The position numbers were made by a program, and so were the translations under genes. The notes under the pieces were generated by a model that was given only the letters and a program-made list of their open reading frames with translations, searched no databases and was not told the DNA's origin. Shown here piece by piece: positions 13,837 to 22,400 of a stretch of DNA of 25,141 nucleotides (the stretch's first letter is position 1; each line of letters begins with the position of its first letter). The stretch is from a virus. The stretch lies in the IMG/VR virus record IMGVR_UViG_3300020439_000077, positions 1 to 25,141 of that record. The stretch is one strand, 5' to 3'.

Positions 13837-16800
13837 TTATTTCTTAGTAACGGTAGATACGATAGTGATCTCGATTTGATGACCAGTAGTTAGGTCTGTG
13901 CCAACTTCAAAATTGATTCTGGCAAGATTACCAGATGTTCTCTCGAACGTAGGGACAATTAATTGTTGTCCTGTTCTGACATTACCGTACTCTGTATGGA
14001 AGATGTCTGTTCCATTATCTATAATACCAAACTCAAAGAATTCTCTATCATTATTATTTAAGTTCTCAGCAACTACAACTGTTTTAGCTCCTACCGCTGC
14101 CGTAGCATCGTAGATATCAGATCCACCTGTATTTGCAGAACCCTTAGTTAGAGTAATTTTTTCAGTTAGGATCTTGGTGTCTGCAAGTTCAAACTCCTTA
14201 AGATCTCCATCAAAAACTTTAACTCCAGTAAAGTTGCCTGTACCAAATGTGGTGTTGAAATAAACATCACCCTGGTTATCAAGTCTAAGAACTGGGTCAA
14301 CTGATAAACCACCAGAAAGACCTAGGTCAAAGTATTGCTTACTGGAATGTAAGAATGTTCTATCTGCTTGAGTGTTATCAAGAGTTGTTTCAGCATTATC
14401 GAATGTCATCAATCCTGCTGTAATTTCAAACTCACCAGATGTACTGGAGATAATAGTATCTACGGTGTAGAATTCAAGTGCGGATGCAGTAAGACGCATC
14501 GTGTTGTTTCCATCATTGTAGAAGTACAAGATGTTTTCGTTTGCACCAGGAGCAGTCTCAGGAATAATGTAAGTATTCTGGTCAACGTCTTTGACACCAC
14601 CAAGAGAACCCCAGTTAGTTCCATCATAACCTTCAAACTGACTAGCAGTTGTATTGAATCTGATACCACCTTGAATTGCAGCACCTCTATCAGCATCACT
14701 ACCAGCAGGAACTGCTAATGTAGTGTTTGTATTACATACAATTTTCTTACCAGCGTTAGGTTGTAAGATAATATCATTTAGATCTGTACCAATGATATTT
14801 TCTCTTAGTCTTAAATCTCCGTTGATTACTAGAGGAGAAGAACCTAATGGATCTAATCTAATTTCCTCAACGTCAACAAATGTTAGAGGTCCGACTGCAA
14901 GACCCCAGAAAGTTAATGTGCAAGTACCATTAGTTACAGCACCACTTGTATGAGTAGGTTCATTACCACTTGTAGCAGTTGTACCAGCTACGGTTACTTC
15001 ATATAGATTGTTCTTGTGCTTAAGATATGCACCGACTAGAACAGGAGCATTTGCAATCCACTCAGTAAATGCAGGAGCAGAAGTGTTAGCAGACTTAATA
15101 GTCTTGTTAGTTCTAAACTCTAATTCATTTGGTGTAAATTTAACAGTATTAGCTCCGTCATTGTAGAACCAAAGTGTGTTATCATTAGAACCAATAGAAA
15201 GTTCTGCAGTAATGTATGTGTTACCATCTAGGTCTCTAATACCACCAAGAGAAGACCAAGAAGAAGTGGCAGCACTATAACCTTCATACTGATTGCTATC
15301 CGTGTTATATCTGATAGATCCGTTTGCAGCAGAAGCAGCACCAGGACGTTGTGCGGTTGTACCAGCAGGAATGTTGATAGAACCAAAACCAGTAACTTTG
15401 GTGACCTTACCAGTAGGTGCAGATAGAACTAGATCACTACCAGCATCAGTAGAGATAACATTATTTTCAATGAATACGTTATCGTTTACATTGAGTTTGT
15501 TTGTAGTCTTGAGTTCACCAGAGGTAACAACATTACCATCTGCTTGAGTTACAGCAAAACCACCAACTGTGAAATCATTAGTTGAAATAACTGATGTTCC
15601 TGTTAGTGTTAATGCTCCAGTGGTTCCGTTTGAAACAAGTGGAGTCGTAACACTGGTTGATGCAGCAACAGTATCGGATGATAGATCTGGAGCACTAAGA
15701 GTATCGATAGTTCCTTCTGTAGCTACGATGTCAGCAACAGTTACCTCACCAGTGAGGACTTCCATTGTGACAATGTTGATGGAAGAAATATCTGTAGCTC
15801 TTAGAAGTAATCCACTACCAAATACTTTGGGATTATTAGGATCAATAGTGATTAGTGCTTCATTATTATCTTCACCGCCCTCATCTTCGTGTCCATCTCC
15901 AGAAGCACAGAAGTAGTAAAGGTTTGGTGTTGCAGATGTAATAGTAATATCGACGTAATCAGCACCTCTCTCTACACCATCAGTGTATTCAACACCAGAG
16001 ATGGTTAACGTAGCAGCACCACCTGTAGATGGTAGTTTGTCTAGAGTAATTTGAGTAGCACTATCAACGCTTACAACTCTTGTGTCTGAAAGTACAACAC
16101 CATCTCCAGCAGAAACAGTGACAAGCATTCCTGCGCTAATACCTGTGGTAGATGTTAGCGTTACTGTATAACTTGCTACATCTAGAGTTGTGCTTAGATT
16201 CTCAACTAAACTTGGAGAATAGAAACCATCTCTGAATTGAGAGAAACTGAATTGGTGACCAGACATGCTGTTGTCACTAATATCAAATCTATATGTGCTA
16301 CCAACATACATTGTAAATGTTGGTGTTAGGATAGGACCAGATCCAACATCAATATAGAATCTATATGCTAAAGTACCAGCAGCATCAACAGTGTATTGAG
16401 TTCCTGCAGCACCAGTTTTAATAATTGTGTCGCCAGAAGTAAGAAGGTTAGCTTGATCTTGCTCTAAAAGGATAGATGAAATATTTCCACTGCCATCTAG
16501 ACCAACATCCAGAATAACAATGTCTACTGCAGCATTTGTGGTGTCAGCAGTAACTGTAATATCATTTGCAGGAGTAGCTCCACCAACCAAATCACCAGCG
16601 ATCGTTAGAGTATCAGCATCGGCATATCCAGCACCGCCAGCATTAACTGCAACTGTTGCGACAGTACCATCTGCATTTCTGGTAACATCGAATGTTGCAC
16701 CACTACCATTCCCAGTAGTTGTAGATGCAACACCAGTGAATGATCCTGCTTCGTCTGATGTAAATGTTAGGTTGATACTTGCAGTGCTCAAGAATGCTGC

Positions 16801-19230
16801 AGATAGTGTTACTTGAGTTGCACTATCAACAGATGCAACAGTAACATCAATTGCAAGGTTACCACTTAAACTTTCTGATACTAGGTCTCCAACACTAATA
16901 CCAGTAGTATCTGCAAGAGTTGCGGTAAATTCTCCTTGTACACAGTTACAAGCAAGAGGACCAGTTACAGTTGGAGTAGTGTCACCACCCGTAAAGGAGA
17001 TATTTGTAATGTCACCAGCTAAGGTTGAGATTGTATCACTGGTAGTAATAGTTCCACCAGTAACAGTTTGTACTAAAGTAATTCTTTGAACATCCTTGGA
17101 TGTTACAGGGTATGTAATTGGTTGAGTAAGATCAGCAGCATTTACTGTAAATTCATCTTCTGGAGAATAACCATTACCTACATTGACTAAAGTGAAACTA
17201 CCTAATTCTCCAAGAGTATCAATAGTGTATGCAAAGTCATCTGCGGGATCACCAAATGCAGGAACAAAGTTAACAACAGTAGGTCCAAGTGCAGTTGGTA
17301 TATCAGAAAGAGTAATTAATGTTGTGCTATCAACGTTAGCAATAGTTGTATCTGCTGCTAGTACACCTGTACCACTTACTTTCTCTACTCTATATCCAAT
17401 AGAAAGTCCTGTTGTATCTGCCAGAGTAACTTCGTTAGTAGCAGTTGTGGAGAATGTTAAATTCGCCGCACCAGCTGTGAGTGGAGTTGCTGATAATGTT
17501 AATTGTGTTGCACTATCAATCGATGCAATAGTAGTTGCTTGATCTAAAGCTCCAGTGTCACCAGCACCCTGTTGTACGTTTAGACCAACTATGAGACTAG
17601 ATGTGTCCGAGATAGTAACCTGAGCACTACCTGTGCTTAGAGTCGTAGCAAAAGATGGTGATTCGCCAGGTAAATATACAGACTGATTAGAAATTTGCTT
17701 AGGTAGTCCTAATACATCACCAACCTGATATCCAGATCCTCTTTCATTAAGAACAAAGTTGATGAGATCGCCAGGGACATTTGATACTGTAAATTGGAAA
17801 CCAGATCCACCACCGTTTCCTACAGTAGAATCAGCTACGCTAAGTACGTCGCCAACTTGATAACCAGAACCACTATCTGTAATAGTTACTGCTGTAACAG
17901 TACCTGTATTGACTACGTTAGATACAGTGTAAAGGAATCCAGATCCTGTTCCACCAATATTTACAAATGGAAGTTCTAATTCGTCACCATTTTTATAATC
18001 TACACCTGGATTATTCCAAACAACATCGGTTACTACGCCGCCTGAGACGGTGACATCAACGAAACCTTGCCAACCATAGTAAGTATATGTTGACGTGTCC
18101 TGTAGGGTCATATTACCGCCAGCAGGACCCATGCCAGGATGGTTTGCACAATCATAACGAACAATCTGAGTGCCTGTGTTGCAATCAGTCTTCATTACAA
18201 CATCAGTAAAGCATCCTGGTTCTCCGTAAACACCAGCAGTGAAGAATTCAAACTTGTCTTGGAAGTCAATAGAAGATCCATTCGCTAGTTGGAAGGTCAT
18301 TCTATGATCACTTCCTGCTTGACCTGGATTCAAACCTTGAATAGAAGAATCTGATAGATCAAATCTATATGTGTTACCAATATCTAATGTTAGTTGGGGT
18401 TGATTTACGCCATCAATATTATAGATTTGTGCAGGTTCACCTGGATTACCAGCATTAGGGTTAGTTACAGATGTAACGACAAATGTTTGTACTGGTTCGT
18501 TGAATGTTTGAACCTGAGAATAAACACCATCAGTGTATCCAGTACCAGCGTTAGTGATAGTTCCTGATGGTGTTGACGTACCAGAAATTACAATGTCTGC
18601 TGTAGCGTTAGAACCGTTGCCTCCAGTAAGAGCAACTGCAGTGTAATTTCCTGGAAAATATGCAGCACCAGCATCTGTGATAGTGCCTTCTAGAGCAGTA
18701 ATAGTAAAGCTAGCAGTTGCTCCAGTGCCATTACCACCTTCTAGAGGAATTGTTAGATAATCACCTGCAACATAACCAGAACCAGCATTAGTAACCGAAC
18801 CATCAAATGCCAAGACCTCCATGTCTGCTGTGGCATTCTGTCCTGTACCACCAATTAGAGGAACTTCTGTATATGTACCAGCATCGTATCCACTACCACC
18901 ACTTACGATTGTAACTAGAGACTGTGCTAGTTTTCTTTGTTGGATATTAATATCCTGATATGCAGTAAGTTCTGATAACTTAAAGTCAATAGTTTTTTTA
19001 CCGCTATTAACAAATCCTAAAGTTTTAGTACCTGCTTTGTAGATACCTAACTGTGTGTCTGAAGTAAACTTTAGTGACGGATCTCCAACTAGACCGTCTC
19101 CTAGTTGTAGATTACCTGTTGATAGATCACTACCACCAGATGTTACGCTGAAGAGAGCATTGCTTATTTGATTGATTTTCTGCCTTTGAGACTCAAAGGT
19201 ATCAGTTTTGGATACGTTAATTGCTGGCAT
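13837..19230 (-). CDS. Large modular fibre-like virion protein with two cupredoxin-like domains (1797 residues)
   Basis: The N-terminus (1-85) carries PSLKFTSDTQLGIYKAG, a motif recalled from phage fibre attachment regions. Then come four tandem Gly-x-Gly-Tyr repeats (106-243), a cupredoxin-like domain (268-378; His309, Cys361, His364, Met367), more Gly-x-Gly-Tyr units (391-510), and three 'TTGLSxG..VDSATQLTLS' modules (527-594, 595-656, 767-824). A second cupredoxin-like domain (955-1130) is interrupted by a fourth such module (1011-1078). The C-terminal third has two copies of a fibre unit (1242-1372 and 1468-1587; RYNT..EGY and WFYNDGANT signatures) separated by a 'GTTATSGNEPTHTSG' module (1382-1445). 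A beta-rich tail ends TIVSTVTKK. The start ATG lies inside the upstream 68-residue gene (14-base overlap) and has no strong Shine-Dalgarno sequence. A late-promoter-like octamer lies 54 bases upstream. A fibre or decoration role is inferred. Confidence 0.95.
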   Translation of the reverse strand: MPAINVSKTDTFESQRQKINQISNALFSVTSGGSDLSTGNLQLGDGLVGDPSLKFTSDTQLGIYKAGTKTLGFVNSGKKTIDFKLSELTAYQDINIQQRKLAQSLVTIVSGGSGYDAGTYTEVPLIGGTGQNATADMEVLAFDGSVTNAGSGYVAGDYLTIPLEGGNGTGATASFTITALEGTITDAGAAYFPGNYTAVALTGGNGSNATADIVISGTSTPSGTITNAGTGYTDGVYSQVQTFNEPVQTFVVTSVTNPNAGNPGEPAQIYNIDGVNQPQLTLDIGNTYRFDLSDSSIQGLNPGQAGSDHRMTFQLANGSSIDFQDKFEFFTAGVYGEPGCFTDVVMKTDCNTGTQIVRYDCANHPGMGPAGGNMTLQDTSTYTYYGWQGFVDVTVSGGVVTDVVWNNPGVDYKNGDELELPFVNIGGTGSGFLYTVSNVVNTGTVTAVTITDSGSGYQVGDVLSVADSTVGNGGGSGFQFTVSNVPGDLINFVLNERGSGYQVGDVLGLPKQISNQSVYLPGESPSFATTLSTGSAQVTISDTSSLIVGLNVQQGAGDTGALDQATTIASIDSATQLTLSATPLTAGAANLTFSTTATNEVTLADTTGLSIGYRVEKVSGTGVLAADTTIANVDSTTLITLSDIPTALGPTVVNFVPAFGDPADDFAYTIDTLGELGSFTLVNVGNGYSPEDEFTVNAADLTQPITYPVTSKDVQRITLVQTVTGGTITTSDTISTLAGDITNISFTGGDTTPTVTGPLACNCVQGEFTATLADTTGISVGDLVSESLSGNLAIDVTVASVDSATQVTLSAAFLSTASINLTFTSDEAGSFTGVASTTTGNGSGATFDVTRNADGTVATVAVNAGGAGYADADTLTIAGDLVGGATPANDITVTADTTNAAVDIVILDVGLDGSGNISSILLEQDQANLLTSGDTIIKTGAAGTQYTVDAAGTLAYRFYIDVGSGPILTPTFTMYVGSTYRFDISDNSMSGHQFSFSQFRDGFYSPSLVENLSTTLDVASYTVTLTSTTGISAGMLVTVSAGDGVVLSDTRVVSVDSATQITLDKLPSTGGAATLTISGVEYTDGVERGADYVDITITSATPNLYYFCASGDGHEDEGGEDNNEALITIDPNNPKVFGSGLLLRATDISSINIVTMEVLTGEVTVADIVATEGTIDTLSAPDLSSDTVAASTSVTTPLVSNGTTGALTLTGTSVISTNDFTVGGFAVTQADGNVVTSGELKTTNKLNVNDNVFIENNVISTDAGSDLVLSAPTGKVTKVTGFGSINIPAGTTAQRPGAASAANGSIRYNTDSNQYEGYSAATSSWSSLGGIRDLDGNTYITAELSIGSNDNTLWFYNDGANTVKFTPNELEFRTNKTIKSANTSAPAFTEWIANAPVLVGAYLKHKNNLYEVTVAGTTATSGNEPTHTSGAVTNGTCTLTFWGLAVGPLTFVDVEEIRLDPLGSSPLVINGDLRLRENIIGTDLNDIILQPNAGKKIVCNTNTTLAVPAGSDADRGAAIQGGIRFNTTASQFEGYDGTNWGSLGGVKDVDQNTYIIPETAPGANENILYFYNDGNNTMRLTASALEFYTVDTIISSTSGEFEITAGLMTFDNAETTLDNTQADRTFLHSSKQYFDLGLSGGLSVDPVLRLDNQGDVYFNTTFGTGNFTGVKVFDGDLKEFELADTKILTEKITLTKGSANTGGSDIYDATAAVGAKTVVVAENLNNNDREFFEFGIIDNGTDIFHTEYGNVRTGQQLIVPTFERTSGNLARINFEVGTDLTTGHQIEITIVSTVTKK
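14470..14829 (-). repeat. Fibre unit, copy 2
   Basis: Residues 1468-1587 repeat copy 1 in order: LRLRENIIGTDLNDIILQP, LAVPAGSDADRG, IRFNTTASQFEGYDGTNW, GGVKDVDQNTYIIPE and YFYNDGNNTMRLT. Internal tandem duplication, now clearly diverged. Confidence 0.75.
14896..15087 (-). other. 'GTTATSGNEPTHTSG' module between the fibre units
   Basis: Residues 1382-1445: GAYLKHKNNLYEVTVAGTT, GNEPTHTSGAVTNGTCTL and FWGLAVG. The 'Y....nlYeV..aGttg..~PtHtsG.v.NGt' pattern resembles small carbohydrate-binding-like beta modules; binding is inference. Confidence 0.5.
15115..15507 (-). repeat. Fibre unit, copy 1
   Basis: Residues 1242-1372 of the 1797-residue protein: NKLNVNDNVFIENNVIST, a polar strand, INIPAGTTAQRPG, IRYNTDSNQYEGYSA, GGIRDLDGNTYITAE and WFYNDGANTVKFT. 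The 'P.G...qRP..G.iRyNt....EGY' pattern is recalled from phage fibres. Confidence 0.75.
15841..16368 (-). other. Second cupredoxin-like domain, altered site and interrupted by a module
   Basis: Residues 955-1130. The strand YRFDISDNS (980-988) nearly repeats that of the first domain, followed by SGHQFSF (His992) and YYFCASGDGHEDEGG (Cys1108, His1114). The Cys-x5-His spacing and lack of a following Met differ from the first copy. His-to-Cys distance is 116 residues against 52 in the first domain, and the difference is about one inserted module. Confidence 0.55.
15997..16200 (-). repeat. Fourth 'TTGLSxG...VDSATQxTLD' module, nested in the second cupredoxin-like domain
   Basis: Residues 1011-1078: NLSTTLDVASYTVTLTSTTG, ISAGMLVTVSAGDGVV and VSVDSATQITLDKLPSTGG. 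It lies between the upstream His992 and the Cys1108 loop, so the module has apparently been inserted into a pre-existing domain. Confidence 0.7.
16759..16932 (-). repeat. Third 'TTGLSxG...VDSATQxTLS' module
   Basis: Residues 767-824 of the 1797-residue protein: LADTTGISVGDLVSESLSGN followed by VASVDSATQVTLSAAFLS. It is separated from the first two copies by a divergent stretch with a CNC motif (residues 761-763). Confidence 0.8.
17263..17652 (-). repeat. Two adjacent 'TTGLSxG...VDSATQxTLS' beta modules
   Basis: Residues 527-594 (SDTSSLIVGLNVQQGAG, ASIDSATQLTLSATPLTAG) and 595-656 (LADTTGLSIGYRVEKVSGTG, ANVDSTTLITLSDIP) are consecutive copies of about 60-68 residues. Modules of this style are recalled from many phage and bacterial surface proteins. 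Confidence 0.8.
17701..18060 (-). repeat. Second cluster of Gly-x-Gly-Tyr-like repeats
   Basis: Residues 391-510 include NNPGVDYKNGDELELP, TDSGSGYQVGDVLSV and NERGSGYQVGDVLGLP, with GG.GSGF.(Y/F)TVSNV segments between. The shared SGYQVGDVL core makes recent duplication of the last two likely. Single further copies appear near residues 677-696 and 856-879. Confidence 0.8.
18097..18429 (-). other. Cupredoxin-like domain with an intact candidate copper site
   Basis: Residues 268-378 of the 1797-residue protein. A strand YRFDLSDSS (288-296) precedes His309 in SDHRMTF, and a C-terminal loop reads VRYDCANHPGMG with Cys361, His364 and Met367. The Cys-x2-His-x2-Met spacing equals the loop of amicyanin-type blue copper proteins, with His309 as the expected upstream ligand. 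The codons for His309, Cys361, His364 and Met367 were checked directly in the DNA. Copper binding itself is inferred. Confidence 0.6.
18502..18915 (-). repeat. Four tandem Gly-x-Gly-Tyr beta repeats
   Basis: Residues 106-243 of the 1797-residue protein hold four units of about 35-38 residues: VSGGSGYDAGTYTEVPL, TNAGSGYVAGDYLTIPL, TDAGAAYFPGNYTAVAL and TNAGTGYTDGVYSQV. The first three are each followed by a GGTG/GGNG..ATA turn; the fourth is degenerate and loses it. Confidence 0.85.
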
Positions 19231-19423
19231 TTTTGATTAATCCGTGCAGTAGTGACTTGAGTTCAGAGACTTCATTCTTCAATGTATTTATGTCGTCCAA
19301 TGCGGAACTTAGCTGCATGGATTTTCTCCTTGCAGCTATAGCAGAATCGTCCAAATTCAAGATGGCACCAGTGTTTTGGTCTCTTACGAGACCATCATGT
19401 CCATCAACTTTCACAAAGTCCAT
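19217..19423 (-). CDS. Small conserved phage protein with LVRD..TGAILN motif and C-terminal coiled coil
   Basis: The 68-residue product opens MDFVKVDGHDGLVRDQNTGA, followed by ILNLDDSAI and a basic patch (AARRKS). The last 30 residues (LDDINTLKNEVSELKSLL) form a clear heptad pattern for a short coiled coil. The N-terminal HxxLVRDxxTGAILN pattern is recalled as widespread in small proteins of T4-like phages, where it is usually left as hypothetical. The gene starts 9 bases after the stop of the giant upstream gene, with no obvious ribosome-binding site. Its last 14 bases overlap the start of the 1797-residue gene in another frame, so the pair is probably translationally coupled. A role as a small oligomeric adaptor or assembly factor for its large neighbours is only an inference from size, coiled coil and context. 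Confidence 0.88.
   Translation of the reverse strand: MDFVKVDGHDGLVRDQNTGAILNLDDSAIAARRKSMQLSSALDDINTLKNEVSELKSLLHGLIKNASN
19285..19292 (-). promoter_or_regulatory. Candidate late promoter CATAAATA before the 1797-residue gene
   Basis: This minus-strand octamer matches seven of eight bases of TATAAATA. It lies inside the 68-residue gene, 54 bases before the ATG of the 1797-residue gene, a distance consistent with a short late-transcript leader. Confidence 0.4.
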
Positions 19424-19432
19424 ATGCGGAAA

Positions 19433-22400
19433 TTAGAATGCAGCAACAGCACGGATGTCCTGAACCTTAGGAACGTATGCTGGATCTACTCCTTTCATCA
19501 CAATTTTGATTGCGAAAGATGAATATTCTGGTAGATTTGCTACACTATACTTAAGGTCTTGATAAGCGGACTGCTTCTCTACAATTCCAGAAATTGTGTT
19601 CTCGCTAGTTGCAATTTCATATGTGTCTGGTTCTCCTTTCTTATTGAAGTAGATCCAATCAATATCGTCAAAGTTTTCTTGACTAGATGCTTTCTTGAAC
19701 TTGTAGAATACTTCTAGGTTAGAAATATCCTTGACATTTGCAAGTAGATGTACATCAATTGCAGTAGCTGGGTTTGTAATGGAAACTTCTTTAGTTACAT
19801 ACTTAGCAGCAGCAGATCCATTCTTAGATGTATCTTCAGCAACAAAGTCTAAACCATTAGTGTAAGTTACTGTACCAACTTCTAGATATGCTTTCTCTTC
19901 ATCTGGTTGATTAGGATACTTAACAAAGTCTCCTACACGGAAGATATCAGCAATCTGATCTGTAGTAACAGCGTTTCTATTGTATAGAACATTGTCGATA
20001 ATTCTATCAGTGAAGTTATCATTGATAGGATTGACATCAACTCTTAAGGTTAGTTTTTGTGTTTGACTATTCCAAATAGTTGCCTTACCAGTAATAATAT
20101 TGTCATATGTCTCTAGCATTACATTTGGATTACGTGCTACAATAGTAGCAGCATCATCAATGTCAACTAAAACTTGAGTTGGGTTAGAATCAACACTAAC
20201 GTTAGTTAAACCTAACTGATTTCCTAGCGTTACAAGTTCTCCTTTTTGGAAGAATTGAGAAGTCTTGACTCTTACATAAACAACGTTACCATTGACTCTT
20301 GCAATTGTACCAGTTGTCTTGGTAGTAAGACCTTTGATTGTTTGATCTGCCTGAAGTTCTGTTCCACCATTACCAGCGAGGTTAAACTGATAAACAGGAT
20401 AGAACTCAATTACTTGATCTCTTCTGCCAAATCTATCTTCTTGACCTTTTGCATTTTCAATTCTATTTGTTACTGTCTTGACAGTAGCACTGGAAAGATC
20501 AATAATTGGTGACAGATGACTTACTGTAGAAGAAAGAGTCATTTTATATTTCAACGAATCAGACAAATCATTGAGAGTTTCGTTGATGTCAGAAGCAATT
20601 ACTTTTTGGTTTGTGAAATAATGTGGTTCATTTAGGAATGTTTTTTCATAATCAGTTTGAGAGTATGAAGTATAATTTGTAGTGCTGGAATCTACAGGAA
20701 CAATATCAGTTGTTTTAACTTCTGTATTTAAAGTAGTGCCAGTAAATGACAGATAGGAAACTTGTGGATATAGAGTTTCAAACTTTCTGTTGTGGGATGC
20801 ATAAACAAAATCACCACCACCTACAGAATTTCCAGCAGCTTGAGAACTTGATTTGATGGTGTATGTATCAATACCAGAGTTAGATACTTGGAATAGAGTG
20901 CTATTCAGAATAGTAGCAGTAACACCACCAGTCTCTAAAGCAGTTCTATAGAACACATAAGAATCACCACTATCTTCAAATCCATGATCTCTGTGATTTA
21001 CTTTGAGGATGGAGTTATTATTTTTGAATAGTTTAGATGTAGAATTAGTGTTAGCACTTGCATTTGTTTCAAATGGATGTCCATCTAAAAGTTCATATCC
21101 AAGACTCTCATTCTTAAGAAGCAATTCTGCTGGTCTTGCAGTATTAAACTCAGCACGATACATGGTGAACTTAAGATCTTCAAAGATATCTTCAGTCCAA
21201 CTTTCGGTATTCTGGGAACGGTATACCGAACCTAGAGATGGTTGAGTTGTGATGACCGTACTTGTGGCAATATCAGTTTCACCTAACTTAGAAGACCATA
21301 ATTCATAATCAACTGAATCTGTCTCAACTACTAATGCATATTCTGTATCATTCTGTAGATATACAGGATAATCAAATGCAAAGTGTGTTGGAGTAGTAGA
21401 TTCTGTAATACCAATTTGATCTACAGCTACACCCATTCTAACTGCTGGTGTGTCAATCTCAATGAATGTTTGAATTTCACATCCACCAGCACCATTACCA
21501 ACACCTTTTACAACAACAGAAGGTGCTTCAGTATATCCAAATCCAGATAGAGAAATTTCGGCATTGTAGATCTTTCCACCTGATACTTCAATACTTGCGG
21601 TTGCAGTAGAACCACCAGGAAGTTGTGGACTCTCAATAGTTAGAATTGCACTATCATAATTTAGACCAGGGTTTGTAATTCTAATGTCGGACAATTTGCC
21701 GCTATCTTTTGCAATAGCAAGAACAAAATCTGTACCATCAGTTGCATTAGAAAGAGTCACAGAAGGAATAATTAGATCTTCATTAGGAATGAAAGATTTG
21801 CCATTGTGATTACTAAGAACAACGGTATAAACTTGCTCATTTGTTAGAGAATATTTACCAGAAGCAGTAGCTACTAATTCTACATTGTTCTTATCAAAGA
21901 TCTTAAGAATAGGACCAGATGCAGCAGAAGATGCACCAGTTACATTTTCTCCTTGATATACTGCCATGTTTCCACTAGCAAAACACTTGAGGAAAGTATT
22001 TGGTGATAGAGTTTTTTCAGATCCAGGAACAATATTCTTAGCAGGTTTTTCTGCATCTACATTAGTGATGTATGTTTTGACTGGAATGTTAGTGCTCTTC
22101 TTGTTGAAGTAAAGATCAACACCAGTAACAAAACAACCACCATCTAGATTTTCTACTTTGAAAGTCTGTGCAAGAGGATTAGGTCTTACAGGGTTGTCAG
22201 TATTACTTTCAATTAACTGAACACCTTCGTTAGACTTGAACGTAGATGGTTTTGTTGATACAATACTAGCAGGATTTTCAGGAAGAATGCCAGTTGCATA
22301 ATACTTAATTTCAGTGTAAGAATCTACACCAAGTTTTTCTTCGTTAGTTGCACTAGAAGTAAATCTAAATGTTAACTCTCCTGTTGTGAAATTAAGTTCC

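Noticed and set aside
20721-20735. Additional late-promoter-like octamer TTTAAATA
   Set aside because: It lies deep inside a gene, far from any start codon; seven-of-eight matches are expected by chance in AT-rich DNA.
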